Assembly (NCBI RefSeq): GCF_900176415.1
Contig: NZ_FWXO01000004.1
Coordinates: forward strand, 309,339 to 373,338
DNA from: Cellulophaga tyrosinoxydans
Lineage (GTDB): Bacteria; Bacteroidota; Bacteroidia; Flavobacteriales; Flavobacteriaceae
Reading direction: 5' to 3'
DNA: 64,000 nucleotides
Shown piece after piece: positions 55,614 to 64,000 of the stretch (within the stretch, counting starts at the first letter, position 1; each line of letters begins with the position of its first letter). Below the pieces are notes generated by a model that saw nothing but the letters and a program-made list of their open reading frames with translations, made no database searches and was not told where the DNA came from. The position numbers and the translations under genes were made by a program.

Positions 55614-56243
55614 ATGAAATTATTTAGAATATTACTTATAAGCGTTGCTTTGCTTTCCGTAAACCTACATTACGCACAAGAAATAGAAGAAGACCAAGAA
55701 GAGCCTGCGGCTTCTTTAGAAACAGGAACCATTTCAGGACAATTTGAGTTTTTGGCCAAAAAAGCTGGAAATTACAGAGCAGATGGGATTCGTTATGAAG
55801 TAGTAAAAGTTACTAGTTTAGAAAAGATTAGTCAAAACGTAGCAGATACACTTAAGTTGCTTAAAAAGAATAATGCTGAATTAGTAGCTAAGATTAGCGA
55901 GAGTGACAAAACAATAAATACGCTAAATCAAAAACTTTTAGAGACAACAAATAACTTAACTGCCGTTTCAGAAGAAAAAGACAACATGTCTATTTTTGGA
56001 ATATTAATTTCTAAAGGTGCTTATAGCGCTATACTTTGGACCATTATTACAAGTCTTTTTCTATTATTACTTTTCTTTATTTATAAGTTTAGAAGCAGTA
56101 ATAGTTTAACCCAAATAGCAAAAACTAATTTGGCTGAATTAGAAATTGAATACGAGGAACATCGTCGTAGAGCTTTAGAAAGAGAACAAAAAATTAGTCG
56201 ACAATATCAAGACGAAATCAATAAAAACAAAAAGGCTAAATAA
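55614..56243 (+). CDS. Membrane-anchored coiled-coil protein of unknown function
   Basis: The 209-residue protein has a signal peptide (1-21, ending YAQ), an acidic stretch, an extracytoplasmic region, a coiled coil (about 75-125), one transmembrane helix (about 137-161, SAILWTIITSLFLLLLFFIY) and a charged tail rich in Glu, Arg and Lys. I recall that genes at this place are sometimes annotated by neighbourhood as tRNA (guanine-N1)-methyltransferase, but it has no such domain. The 3' end is part of a terminator. Function unknown. Confidence 0.75.
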   Translation: MKLFRILLISVALLSVNLHYAQEIEEDQEEPAASLETGTISGQFEFLAKKAGNYRADGIRYEVVKVTSLEKISQNVADTLKLLKKNNAELVAKISESDKTINTLNQKLLETTNNLTAVSEEKDNMSIFGILISKGAYSAILWTIITSLFLLLLFFIYKFRSSNSLTQIAKTNLAELEIEYEEHRRRALEREQKISRQYQDEINKNKKAK

Positions 56244-56254
56244 TTAGCCTTTTT
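56229..56254 (+). terminator. Terminator overlapping the stop codon
   Basis: AAAAAGGCTAA (56229-56239) and TTAGCCTTTTT (56244-56254) form a perfect 11-base stem; the four-base loop contains the TAA stop (56241-56243). The left arm is coding sequence for the Lys/Ala end of the protein. Confidence 0.8.
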
Positions 56255-56318
56255 GTTTTTAACTACTACTAGAATAGAATTATGATGATTCATGACATCT
56301 TTTTAAATATTTCTTTAA

Positions 56319-56993
56319 ATGCGTATTGATATTATTACGGTTCTTCCTGAATTGCTTAAAAGCCCTTTTGAAGCTAGTATTCTAAAAAGAGCTATAGAAA
56401 AAGGTATTGTAGAGGTTCATACGCATAACCTTCGTGATTATACAGATTTAAGTTACAATCAAATAGATGATTATCAGTTTGGTGGTGGCGCAGGTATGGT
56501 TATGATGATTGAACCTATTGATAAATGTATTACAGCACTCAAACAAAGTAGAGATTACGACGAGATTATTTACATGACTCCAGACGGCGAAACGCTAAAT
56601 CAAAAAATAGCCAATAGCATGTCCCTTTTAAACAATGTAATAATTTTGTGCGGACATTACAAGGGTGTAGACCAGCGAGTTAGAGATGCGTTTATAACTC
56701 GCGAAATATCAATTGGAGATTATGTCTTATCCGGAGGAGAATTGGGAGCTGCCGTTCTTTGCGATGCGATTATAAGATTAATTCCTGGGGTTTTAAGCAA
56801 TGAAACTTCCGCATTAACAGACACTTTTCAAGACAATTTATTGGCGCCTCCAGTGTACACCAGACCAGCAGAATACAAAGGAATGAAAGTTCCGGAAATA
56901 TTATTAAGCGGCAATTTTCCTAAGATAGAAAAGTGGAGAGAAGATCAGGCACAGGAACGCACCGAAAGGTTAAGACCTGATTTATTAAAATAA
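56319..56993 (+). CDS. trmD: tRNA (guanosine(37)-N1)-methyltransferase
   Basis: Methylates G37 in tRNAs next to the anticodon, preventing frameshifts. The 224-residue protein has the SPOUT knot signatures: [44 protein letters not shown] and [18 protein letters not shown]. It lies upstream of rplS as in most bacteria, but with its own gap of 121 bases and a separate rplS promoter. Confidence 0.97.
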   Translation: MRIDIITVLPELLKSPFEASILKRAIEKGIVEVHTHNLRDYTDLSYNQIDDYQFGGGAGMVMMIEPIDKCITALKQSRDYDEIIYMTPDGETLNQKIANSMSLLNNVIILCGHYKGVDQRVRDAFITREISIGDYVLSGGELGAAVLCDAIIRLIPGVLSNETSALTDTFQDNLLAPPVYTRPAEYKGMKVPEILLSGNFPKIEKWREDQAQERTERLRPDLLK

Positions 56994-57016
56994 AGCTAAA
57001 AAAAACTTATTTCCGC

Positions 57017-57046
57017 TTGCTACTTCTCATTAATTAATTACTTTTG
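57017..57046 (+). promoter_or_regulatory. Promoter of rplS
   Basis: TTG (57017-57019), 19 bases, TACTTTTG (57039-57046): full match to the Bacteroidota pattern. Transcription should start near 57051-57053, giving a leader of about 60 bases. Confidence 0.7.
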
Positions 57047-57059
57047 CAGTCCATTAAAT

Positions 57060-57113
57060 CAACCTCTGACGAAAATCGTGAATGTTGCTTTATAACTAAC
57101 AGTAAATCAAAGC
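57060..57113 (+). promoter_or_regulatory. Structured 5' leader of rplS
   Basis: Nested pairs CAAC (57060-57063)/GTTG (57084-57087) and ACGA (57069-57072)/TCGT (57076-57079) form a small hairpin; a second helix GCTTT (57087-57091)/AAAGC (57109-57113) ends one base before the ATG and would cover the ribosome-binding region. This suits a ribosomal-protein autoregulatory leader. I recall a described L19 leader class in flavobacteria; whether this is that class was not checked. Confidence 0.5.
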
Positions 57114-57114
57114 A

Positions 57115-57465
57115 ATGGAAGCATTATTAAAATTTGTTCAAGACGAATTTGTAACTAAAAAAGAATTTCCTGATTTTTCAGCAGGTGATACAATCACTGT
57201 GTATTATGAAATTAAGGAAGGTGAAAAAACACGTACTCAGTTTTTTAGAGGCGTAGTTATTCAAAGAAGAGGTTCTGGATCTTCAGAAACTTTTACAATT
57301 AGAAAAATGTCTGGTACTATTGGTGTTGAGCGTATCTTCCCAATTAACATGCCTGCATTACAAAAAATCGAAGTTAATAAAAGAGGTAAAGTTAGAAGAT
57401 CTCGTATTTTCTACTTTAGAGGCCTTACAGGTAAAAAAGCTAGAATTAAAGAAGTACGTTCTTAA
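57115..57465 (+). CDS. rplS: 50S ribosomal protein L19
   Basis: The 116-residue protein has the L19 signatures FSAGDTITVYYEIKEGEKTR, QFFRGVVIQRRGSG, TFTIRKMSG and GVERIFPINMPALQKIEVNK, ending in the basic RSRIFYFRGLTGKKARI. It sits at the 30S-50S interface. Own promoter and leader upstream, terminator 20 bases after the stop. Confidence 0.98.
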   Translation: MEALLKFVQDEFVTKKEFPDFSAGDTITVYYEIKEGEKTRTQFFRGVVIQRRGSGSSETFTIRKMSGTIGVERIFPINMPALQKIEVNKRGKVRRSRIFYFRGLTGKKARIKEVRS

Positions 57466-57484
57466 ATTCAACAATAACGCAATT

Positions 57485-57511
57485 AAACACCCGCTTTCAG
57501 CGGGTGTTTTT
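57485..57511 (+). terminator. Terminator of rplS
   Basis: AAACACCCGCT (57485-57495) and AGCGGGTGTTT (57499-57509), perfect 11-base stem with a three-base loop and T run. Confidence 0.92.
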
Positions 57512-60051
<2,540 letters not shown>

Positions 60052-60072
60052 AAACCCGATTTTATAATACAT

Positions 60073-60105
60073 AAAGCCTTTTCTATTTCATTAGAAAAGG
60101 CTTTT
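60073..60105 (+). terminator. Terminator of isocitrate dehydrogenase
   Basis: AAAGCCTTTTCTA (60073-60085) and TAGAAAAGGCTTT (60092-60104), perfect 13-base stem, six-base loop, T-rich tail. Confidence 0.88.
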
Positions 60106-60135
60106 GTTTTTTTAGTCATCTCCACTAAAATCAAG

Positions 60136-60143
60136 TATTTTTG
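60136..60143 (+). promoter_or_regulatory. Predicted -7 promoter box of the TonB-dependent receptor operon
   Basis: TATTTTTG, full consensus, 16 bases before the ATG at 60160; no clear -33 TTG. The TTG at 60151, the other possible start codon, would leave almost no leader, so the ATG is preferred. Confidence 0.5.
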
Positions 60144-60159
60144 TGAAAAATTGCCTAAT

Positions 60160-62562
60160 ATGAATATATATAAAATATGCTCTTTTCTGAGTACTTATTT
60201 CCTTATAATGGTTTCTGCTTTCGCCCAACAAAAATACACCATAAACGGAACTATTAGTGAGTTAAATAGCAATGAATCATTAATAGGTGTAGAAGTTATA
60301 GTTCCTGAATTAGGCACAGGCGTTACAACAAATGAATATGGTTTTTATTCTATTACTCTTCCAAAAGGCGACTATACGCTTATTGTAAACTATTTAGGGT
60401 TTAGCACCGTAAAAACGCTCGTTAATCTTGAAAAAGACACAAAATTAGATTTTCAACTAGAAGAACAGGCAGAAGTTTTAGAAGAAGTTGTTGTGTTAGA
60501 AAATATTGAAAAAACAAATATTAGCACTCCTCAAATGAGTGTGAGCAATTTGGCGGTAAAAACAATAAAAAAAATACCAGTAGTATTAGGGGAGTCCGAT
60601 GTTTTAAAAGCTATAGTTTTATTACCTGGTGTTAGCAATGCGGGAGAAGGTTCTTCAGGTTTCAACGTTCGTGGTGGATCGGCAGATCAAAACTTAATAT
60701 TATTAGATGAAGCAACTATTTTTAATTCTTCCCACCTTTTTGGATTTTTCTCTGTCTTTAATCCTGATGCCATTAAAGATATTAAATTATTCAAAGGAGG
60801 AATACCATCTCGTTATGGAGGCAGAGTTTCTTCAGTTCTAGAAATTTTTCAAAAAGAAGGCAATAGCAAAGAGTTTAAGGTTAATGGCGGTATTGGTATT
60901 GTAGCTAGTAGAATTTTACTTGAAGGCCCCATAAAAGAAGATAAGGCTGCATTTTTAATTGGTGGTCGCTCTTCCTACGCACATCTTTTCCTGCCTTTGT
61001 TCGATATTGACAACAAAGCCTATTTCTACGACCTTAATACGAAATTGAATTTTAAACTAAATGATAACAATAATATATTTTTATCTGGATATTTTGGACG
61101 AGATGTTTTTAGTATAAGTGATAGTTTTGTAAACACCTACGGTAATTCTGTAGGCAATTTTAGGTGGAATCATCTTTTTTCCAATAAATTATTCTCTAAC
61201 CTATCCTTAATATATTCTGATTATTATTATGGGTTAAAATTAGACTTTGTTGGTTTCAAATGGAATTCCGGTATTCAAAATTTTAACGTAAAATATGACC
61301 TTAAACATTATGTTAAAAACAATCTTCAAATAAATTATGGGGTAAATAACATTTACTATCAATTCAATCCCGGAAAGATAGTTCCTAGTAGTGCAGATTC
61401 AGGAATAATAGAAGAACAACTAATCCAAAAATACGCAAATGAATTCGCTGCATATATTGATGTAGAGCACGACATCTCTAAAAAATTGAGCTTAGAATAT
61501 GGTATACGGTTCAGTACATTCAATAGATTAGGGCAATCAGAATTAAATGTATATGCAAATAACAATTCAGTCGATTTTGATGAAGACTTATTAATCTACA
61601 AAAAAGCTGATCCAATTGGTATACAAACTCCAGGAAGAAAATCTAGTTTAACCACGTTCAACAATCTTGAACCTAGAATAGCGATGGCTTATAGAATTAA
61701 TAATGATAATTCTATTAAGGCAAGCTACACAAGATTAGCGCAATACTTACATTTAATCTCAAATACAAGTTCTCCTACTCCATTAGATGTTTGGACTCCA
61801 AGCGGACCTTTTATCAAGCCACAGCTGTTGGATCAATATGCCTTAGGATATTTCAAAAACATAAAAAATACAGACTATTCTTTAGAAACTGAAGTCTATT
61901 ACAAACAAATAAAAAATAGAATAGATTATATTGATGGTGCTAACCTTATTGCTAATAATGCTATTGAACAAGTAATCTTAAACGGTGAAGCAAGAGCTTA
62001 TGGTTGGGAATTACTTTTTCGCAAAAACGAAGGTAAGTTGCAAGGATGGCTTTCCTATACTCTTTCAAAATCTGAACAAAGAACACCAGGAAGAATAGCG
62101 TCACCAACAAATGGCATAAGCCCTTTAGAAACTGGTATAAATAATAGTCTTTGGTATAACACACCTTATGATAAGACTCATGATTTTTCTTTATTTGGAA
62201 GTTATGATTTTAATGAAAAATGGAATTTTAATGCAAATTTTGTGTTTCAAACTGGGCAACCAACCAATTATCCTATTGGTCAGTTCGAGTTTCAAGGCCT
62301 AACTATTCCATATTACGGTGACCGTAATTCTGAAAGACTCCCAAATTATAATAGATTAGATGTTTCCGCTACATTGAATCCAACAAAAAATAAGAATAGA
62401 AAAATTCAAGGAGAATGGGTTTTCAGTATTTACAACCTGTACAACCGTAAAAATGCAGCATCTATAAATTTTAGTAGAAATAATGATACAGGAGTAAATG
62501 AAGCTGTAAGAACTTCAATTTTTGGCATTGTACCAGCGGTTACCTATAATTTCAAATTTTAA
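60160..62562 (+). CDS. TonB-dependent receptor with carboxypeptidase-like N-terminal domain
   Basis: The 800-residue protein starts at the ATG 60160 and has a signal peptide (1-23). An Ig-like CarboxypepD_reg domain follows (YTINGTISELNSNESLIGVE, NEYGFYSITLPKGDYTLIVNYLGF), then the plug (VPVVLGESDVLKAIVLLPGV, FNVRGGSADQNLILLDEATI, GGIPSRYGGRVSSVLEI), then a 22-strand-type barrel to a terminal Phe. It takes up a ligand across the outer membrane with TonB energy. It is followed at once by a DUF4249 lipoprotein, the usual pair in this group; the ligand is unknown and no SusD-like gene is here. Confidence 0.93.
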   Translation: MNIYKICSFLSTYFLIMVSAFAQQKYTINGTISELNSNESLIGVEVIVPELGTGVTTNEYGFYSITLPKGDYTLIVNYLGFSTVKTLVNLEKDTKLDFQLEEQAEVLEEVVVLENIEKTNISTPQMSVSNLAVKTIKKIPVVLGESDVLKAIVLLPGVSNAGEGSSGFNVRGGSADQNLILLDEATIFNSSHLFGFFSVFNPDAIKDIKLFKGGIPSRYGGRVSSVLEIFQKEGNSKEFKVNGGIGIVASRILLEGPIKEDKAAFLIGGRSSYAHLFLPLFDIDNKAYFYDLNTKLNFKLNDNNNIFLSGYFGRDVFSISDSFVNTYGNSVGNFRWNHLFSNKLFSNLSLIYSDYYYGLKLDFVGFKWNSGIQNFNVKYDLKHYVKNNLQINYGVNNIYYQFNPGKIVPSSADSGIIEEQLIQKYANEFAAYIDVEHDISKKLSLEYGIRFSTFNRLGQSELNVYANNNSVDFDEDLLIYKKADPIGIQTPGRKSSLTTFNNLEPRIAMAYRINNDNSIKASYTRLAQYLHLISNTSSPTPLDVWTPSGPFIKPQLLDQYALGYFKNIKNTDYSLETEVYYKQIKNRIDYIDGANLIANNAIEQVILNGEARAYGWELLFRKNEGKLQGWLSYTLSKSEQRTPGRIASPTNGISPLETGINNSLWYNTPYDKTHDFSLFGSYDFNEKWNFNANFVFQTGQPTNYPIGQFEFQGLTIPYYGDRNSERLPNYNRLDVSATLNPTKNKNRKIQGEWVFSIYNLYNRKNAASINFSRNNDTGVNEAVRTSIFGIVPAVTYNFKF

Positions 62563-63366
62563 ATGATGAAAAAAATAATATATTTTTTATTAATAGCGCT
62601 TACTTTAAGCAGTTGTGAAGACGTAGTTTATGTGGAATTACCATCAGATCAACAAAGATTAATTGTAGATGGCTTAATTAGAGTTAACAATAGCGAAAGC
62701 AATACAACAGTAACGATCAAAACTAACTTAACAAATTCTTTTTTTGAAGAAATAGAACCTTTAACTGTCACGAATATTCAATTATCGAATGAATCTGGTA
62801 CTTTTATAGCCAACCTTGCAGAAAGTAGCAAAGGGATCTACACGGCCAATATATCGACTTCTTTATTGAAAGAAGGCACTGTACTATTAACCATTATATA
62901 TAACAACGAAATTTATGAGGCTAGATCTTCCTTCAATGCTTCCGTTCCTATTGACAATTTAGTTCAAGGTGAAGGAACACTATTTAATGAAGATGAAACC
63001 GAAATAATTATCACTTATACTGATAATCCTGACATAGATAATTATTATTTATTTGATTTTGATTTTAATGAATATTTAGTTTCTGAAGATACATTTTACA
63101 AAGGGGAACAATTTGAATTTTCATATTTTTACGATACTGAATTACAATCTGGGCAATCCTTACAAATAAGTATTTTGGGTGTAGATGATATTTTCTACAA
63201 TTATATGAATCAAATTATCGTGCAAAGCGGAGGAAATCAAGGGCCTTTTCAAACGCCTGCTGGCACAGTTCGTGGAAATATAGTAAACACCTCTAGTATC
63301 GATAATTATGCTTTAGGTTTCTTTACTATTTCAGAAATCTATACTCAAACTATAACAATAGATTAA
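62563..63366 (+). CDS. DUF4249 lipoprotein, TonB receptor partner
   Basis: A 267-residue lipoprotein (signal ending TLSSC, Cys near 18) with a beta-rich extracytoplasmic body: QQRLIVDGLI start, then NIQLSNESGTFIANL and SLLKEGTVLLTIIYNNEIY. Members of DUF4249 commonly follow TonB-dependent receptors without a SusD partner. The start codon follows the receptor stop directly. Role presumably ligand capture on the cell surface; not shown. Confidence 0.85.
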   Translation: MMKKIIYFLLIALTLSSCEDVVYVELPSDQQRLIVDGLIRVNNSESNTTVTIKTNLTNSFFEEIEPLTVTNIQLSNESGTFIANLAESSKGIYTANISTSLLKEGTVLLTIIYNNEIYEARSSFNASVPIDNLVQGEGTLFNEDETEIIITYTDNPDIDNYYLFDFDFNEYLVSEDTFYKGEQFEFSYFYDTELQSGQSLQISILGVDDIFYNYMNQIIVQSGGNQGPFQTPAGTVRGNIVNTSSIDNYALGFFTISEIYTQTITID

Positions 63367-63375
63367 AATATAAAT

Positions 63376-63606
63376 ATGCATACCAATAAAGACGTACTTG
63401 CTAAAGGAATTAAATATTTGGGCTATACGGTATTATTAATGTTTTTAGCTCCTACTGTACTGTATCAAGCCTTCAAAAATATAGAAAATACACTATTTAT
63501 ACCTGTGCTAATTGTTGGAGGCTTACTTGCCATAGGTGCAATAGTACTCGCATTTAAAGGAGTAAACACCATTATGAAGAGTATGTTTGGAGACAAAAAG
63601 AAATAA
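63376..63606 (+). CDS. DUF6095 family small membrane protein
   Basis: A 76-residue protein with two membrane helices (about 15-31 and 42-58) and a basic end MFGDKKK. The start TNKDVLAKGIKYLGYTVLLM and the mid segment are as I remember DUF6095. Nine bases after the DUF4249 gene, so probably cotranscribed. Function unknown. Confidence 0.8.
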   Translation: MHTNKDVLAKGIKYLGYTVLLMFLAPTVLYQAFKNIENTLFIPVLIVGGLLAIGAIVLAFKGVNTIMKSMFGDKKK

Positions 63607-63680
63607 AATCCTTATTACCATTAAAAGGTGATGGTGATTTACCGAGAATATAAGCACTCAACAAACACTTAAACTTAGAA

Positions 63681-63710
63681 GCCACTTACTGTTGTAAGTG
63701 GCTTTTTTAT
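63681..63710 (+). terminator. Terminator of the TonB receptor operon
   Basis: AGCCACTTAC (63681-63690) and GTAAGTGGCT (63695-63704), perfect 10-base stem with a four-base loop and six T. Confidence 0.88.
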
Positions 63711-63783
63711 GTTATATAGTTTCGTGGTTTGTATTTAAAGCAAGCCATTCTATTACTCCTTTTGTATCTTATATAAACAAAAA

Positions 63784-63811
63784 AAGTCCTCAATATTTCT
63801 ATTGAGGACTT
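63784..63811 (-). terminator. Terminator of the rRNA operon
   Basis: AAGTCCTCAATA (63784-63795) and TATTGAGGACTT (63800-63811), perfect 12-base stem with a four-base loop. On the minus strand it follows the 5S rRNA by about ten bases and runs into T. Confidence 0.88.
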
Positions 63812-63820
63812 GCTTAAAAA

Positions 63821-63929
63821 AAGGCGACGACCTACTCTCCCACTTGGTATAGCAGTACCATCGGCGCTGATGGGCTTAACTTCCCTGTTCGGAATGGTAA
63901 GGGGTGGACCCCATCGCCATGGCCACCTT
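63821..63929 (-). rRNA. rrf: 5S ribosomal RNA
   Basis: The minus strand reads AAGGTGGCCATGGCGATGGG at the 5' end, then the universal CCGAACAGGGAAGTTAAGCCC region, and closes with GGTCGTCGCCTT, which pairs with the start. About 109 bases, the normal size. The 70 bases to the window edge are an AT-rich spacer, so the 23S gene should lie beyond the right edge, transcribed leftward. Confidence 0.95.
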
Positions 63930-64000
63930 AAATCTTTAGTTGCGTTTACATATTTAAGTAGACTAACAACAATTTTGTTAACATATTAAAGGGACAAAAT

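Overview
The window looks like chromosomal core sequence from a member of the Flavobacteriaceae (Bacteroidota). The DNA is AT-rich. Several intergenic regions carry the Bacteroidota promoter pattern (TTG, about 20 bases, then TAnnTTTG). Gene content is typical of the group: PorD (type IX secretion), an RPB6-like omega subunit, a TonB-dependent receptor with a DUF4249 lipoprotein, DUF6095, an RprXY-like two-component pair, FabI, and a long-form GAPDH. I found no prophage, insertion sequence, CRISPR array or tRNA gene. The only RNA gene is a 5S rRNA at the right edge, the end of an rRNA operon on the minus strand.

Layout. 1-5836: a PPDK_N-type ATP-grasp protein cut by the window edge, an exported class A beta-lactamase-like serine hydrolase, an NTT-like transporter fused to a long HEAT-repeat tail, and a second class A-like serine hydrolase. 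This is the least understood neighbourhood. 6122-11971: a tripartite RND efflux operon (adaptor, pump, outer-membrane factor). 13577-21196: a long plus-strand operon from a well-formed promoter to a perfect terminator, holding a Gfo/Idh/MocA oxidoreductase, 3-hydroxyacyl-CoA dehydrogenase, YggS, an exonuclease/UvrC-like fusion, a K+ channel with a zinc ribbon, miaA, gluconokinase and a gluconate permease. 21214-28823: minus-strand two-component system, coaE, a YbbR-domain protein, a glycosyltransferase, fabI and recN. 28932-33752: porD, coaBC, rpoZ, bamD, dapA and a small conserved gene. 33820-36334: a 5'-nucleotidase split into two lipoprotein genes, a GNAT enzyme and a cold-shock gene.

36337-46340: a Na+/H+ antiporter, KDG kinase, a 55-residue membrane protein, ligA, prmC, and a ribD-HAD-EamA-yigZ operon. 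46551-49172: dnaA with a low-molecular-weight phosphatase and a tetrapyrrole-methylase-family methyltransferase. 49230-52349: two murein-cleaving enzymes and dapF. 52474-60105: an HtrA protease, GAPDH, a membrane coiled-coil protein, trmD, rplS with a structured leader, and monomeric isocitrate dehydrogenase. 60136-63606: TonB-dependent receptor, DUF4249 lipoprotein, DUF6095 protein.

The regulatory observation I consider strongest is an identical 15-base sequence, TACGAAAACGTTTGA, with an 8-base palindromic core. It lies directly against the start codon of KDG kinase and inside the promoter of GAPDH, 15 kb apart. KDG kinase makes KDPG, which is cleaved to pyruvate and glyceraldehyde-3-phosphate, the GAPDH substrate, so a shared repressor of sugar-acid and lower glycolytic flux is a coherent hypothesis. 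Two genes (ribD, bamD) have a -7 box exactly four bases before the start codon, which predicts leaderless mRNAs. All functional calls rest on motif recognition by eye; no database search was possible.
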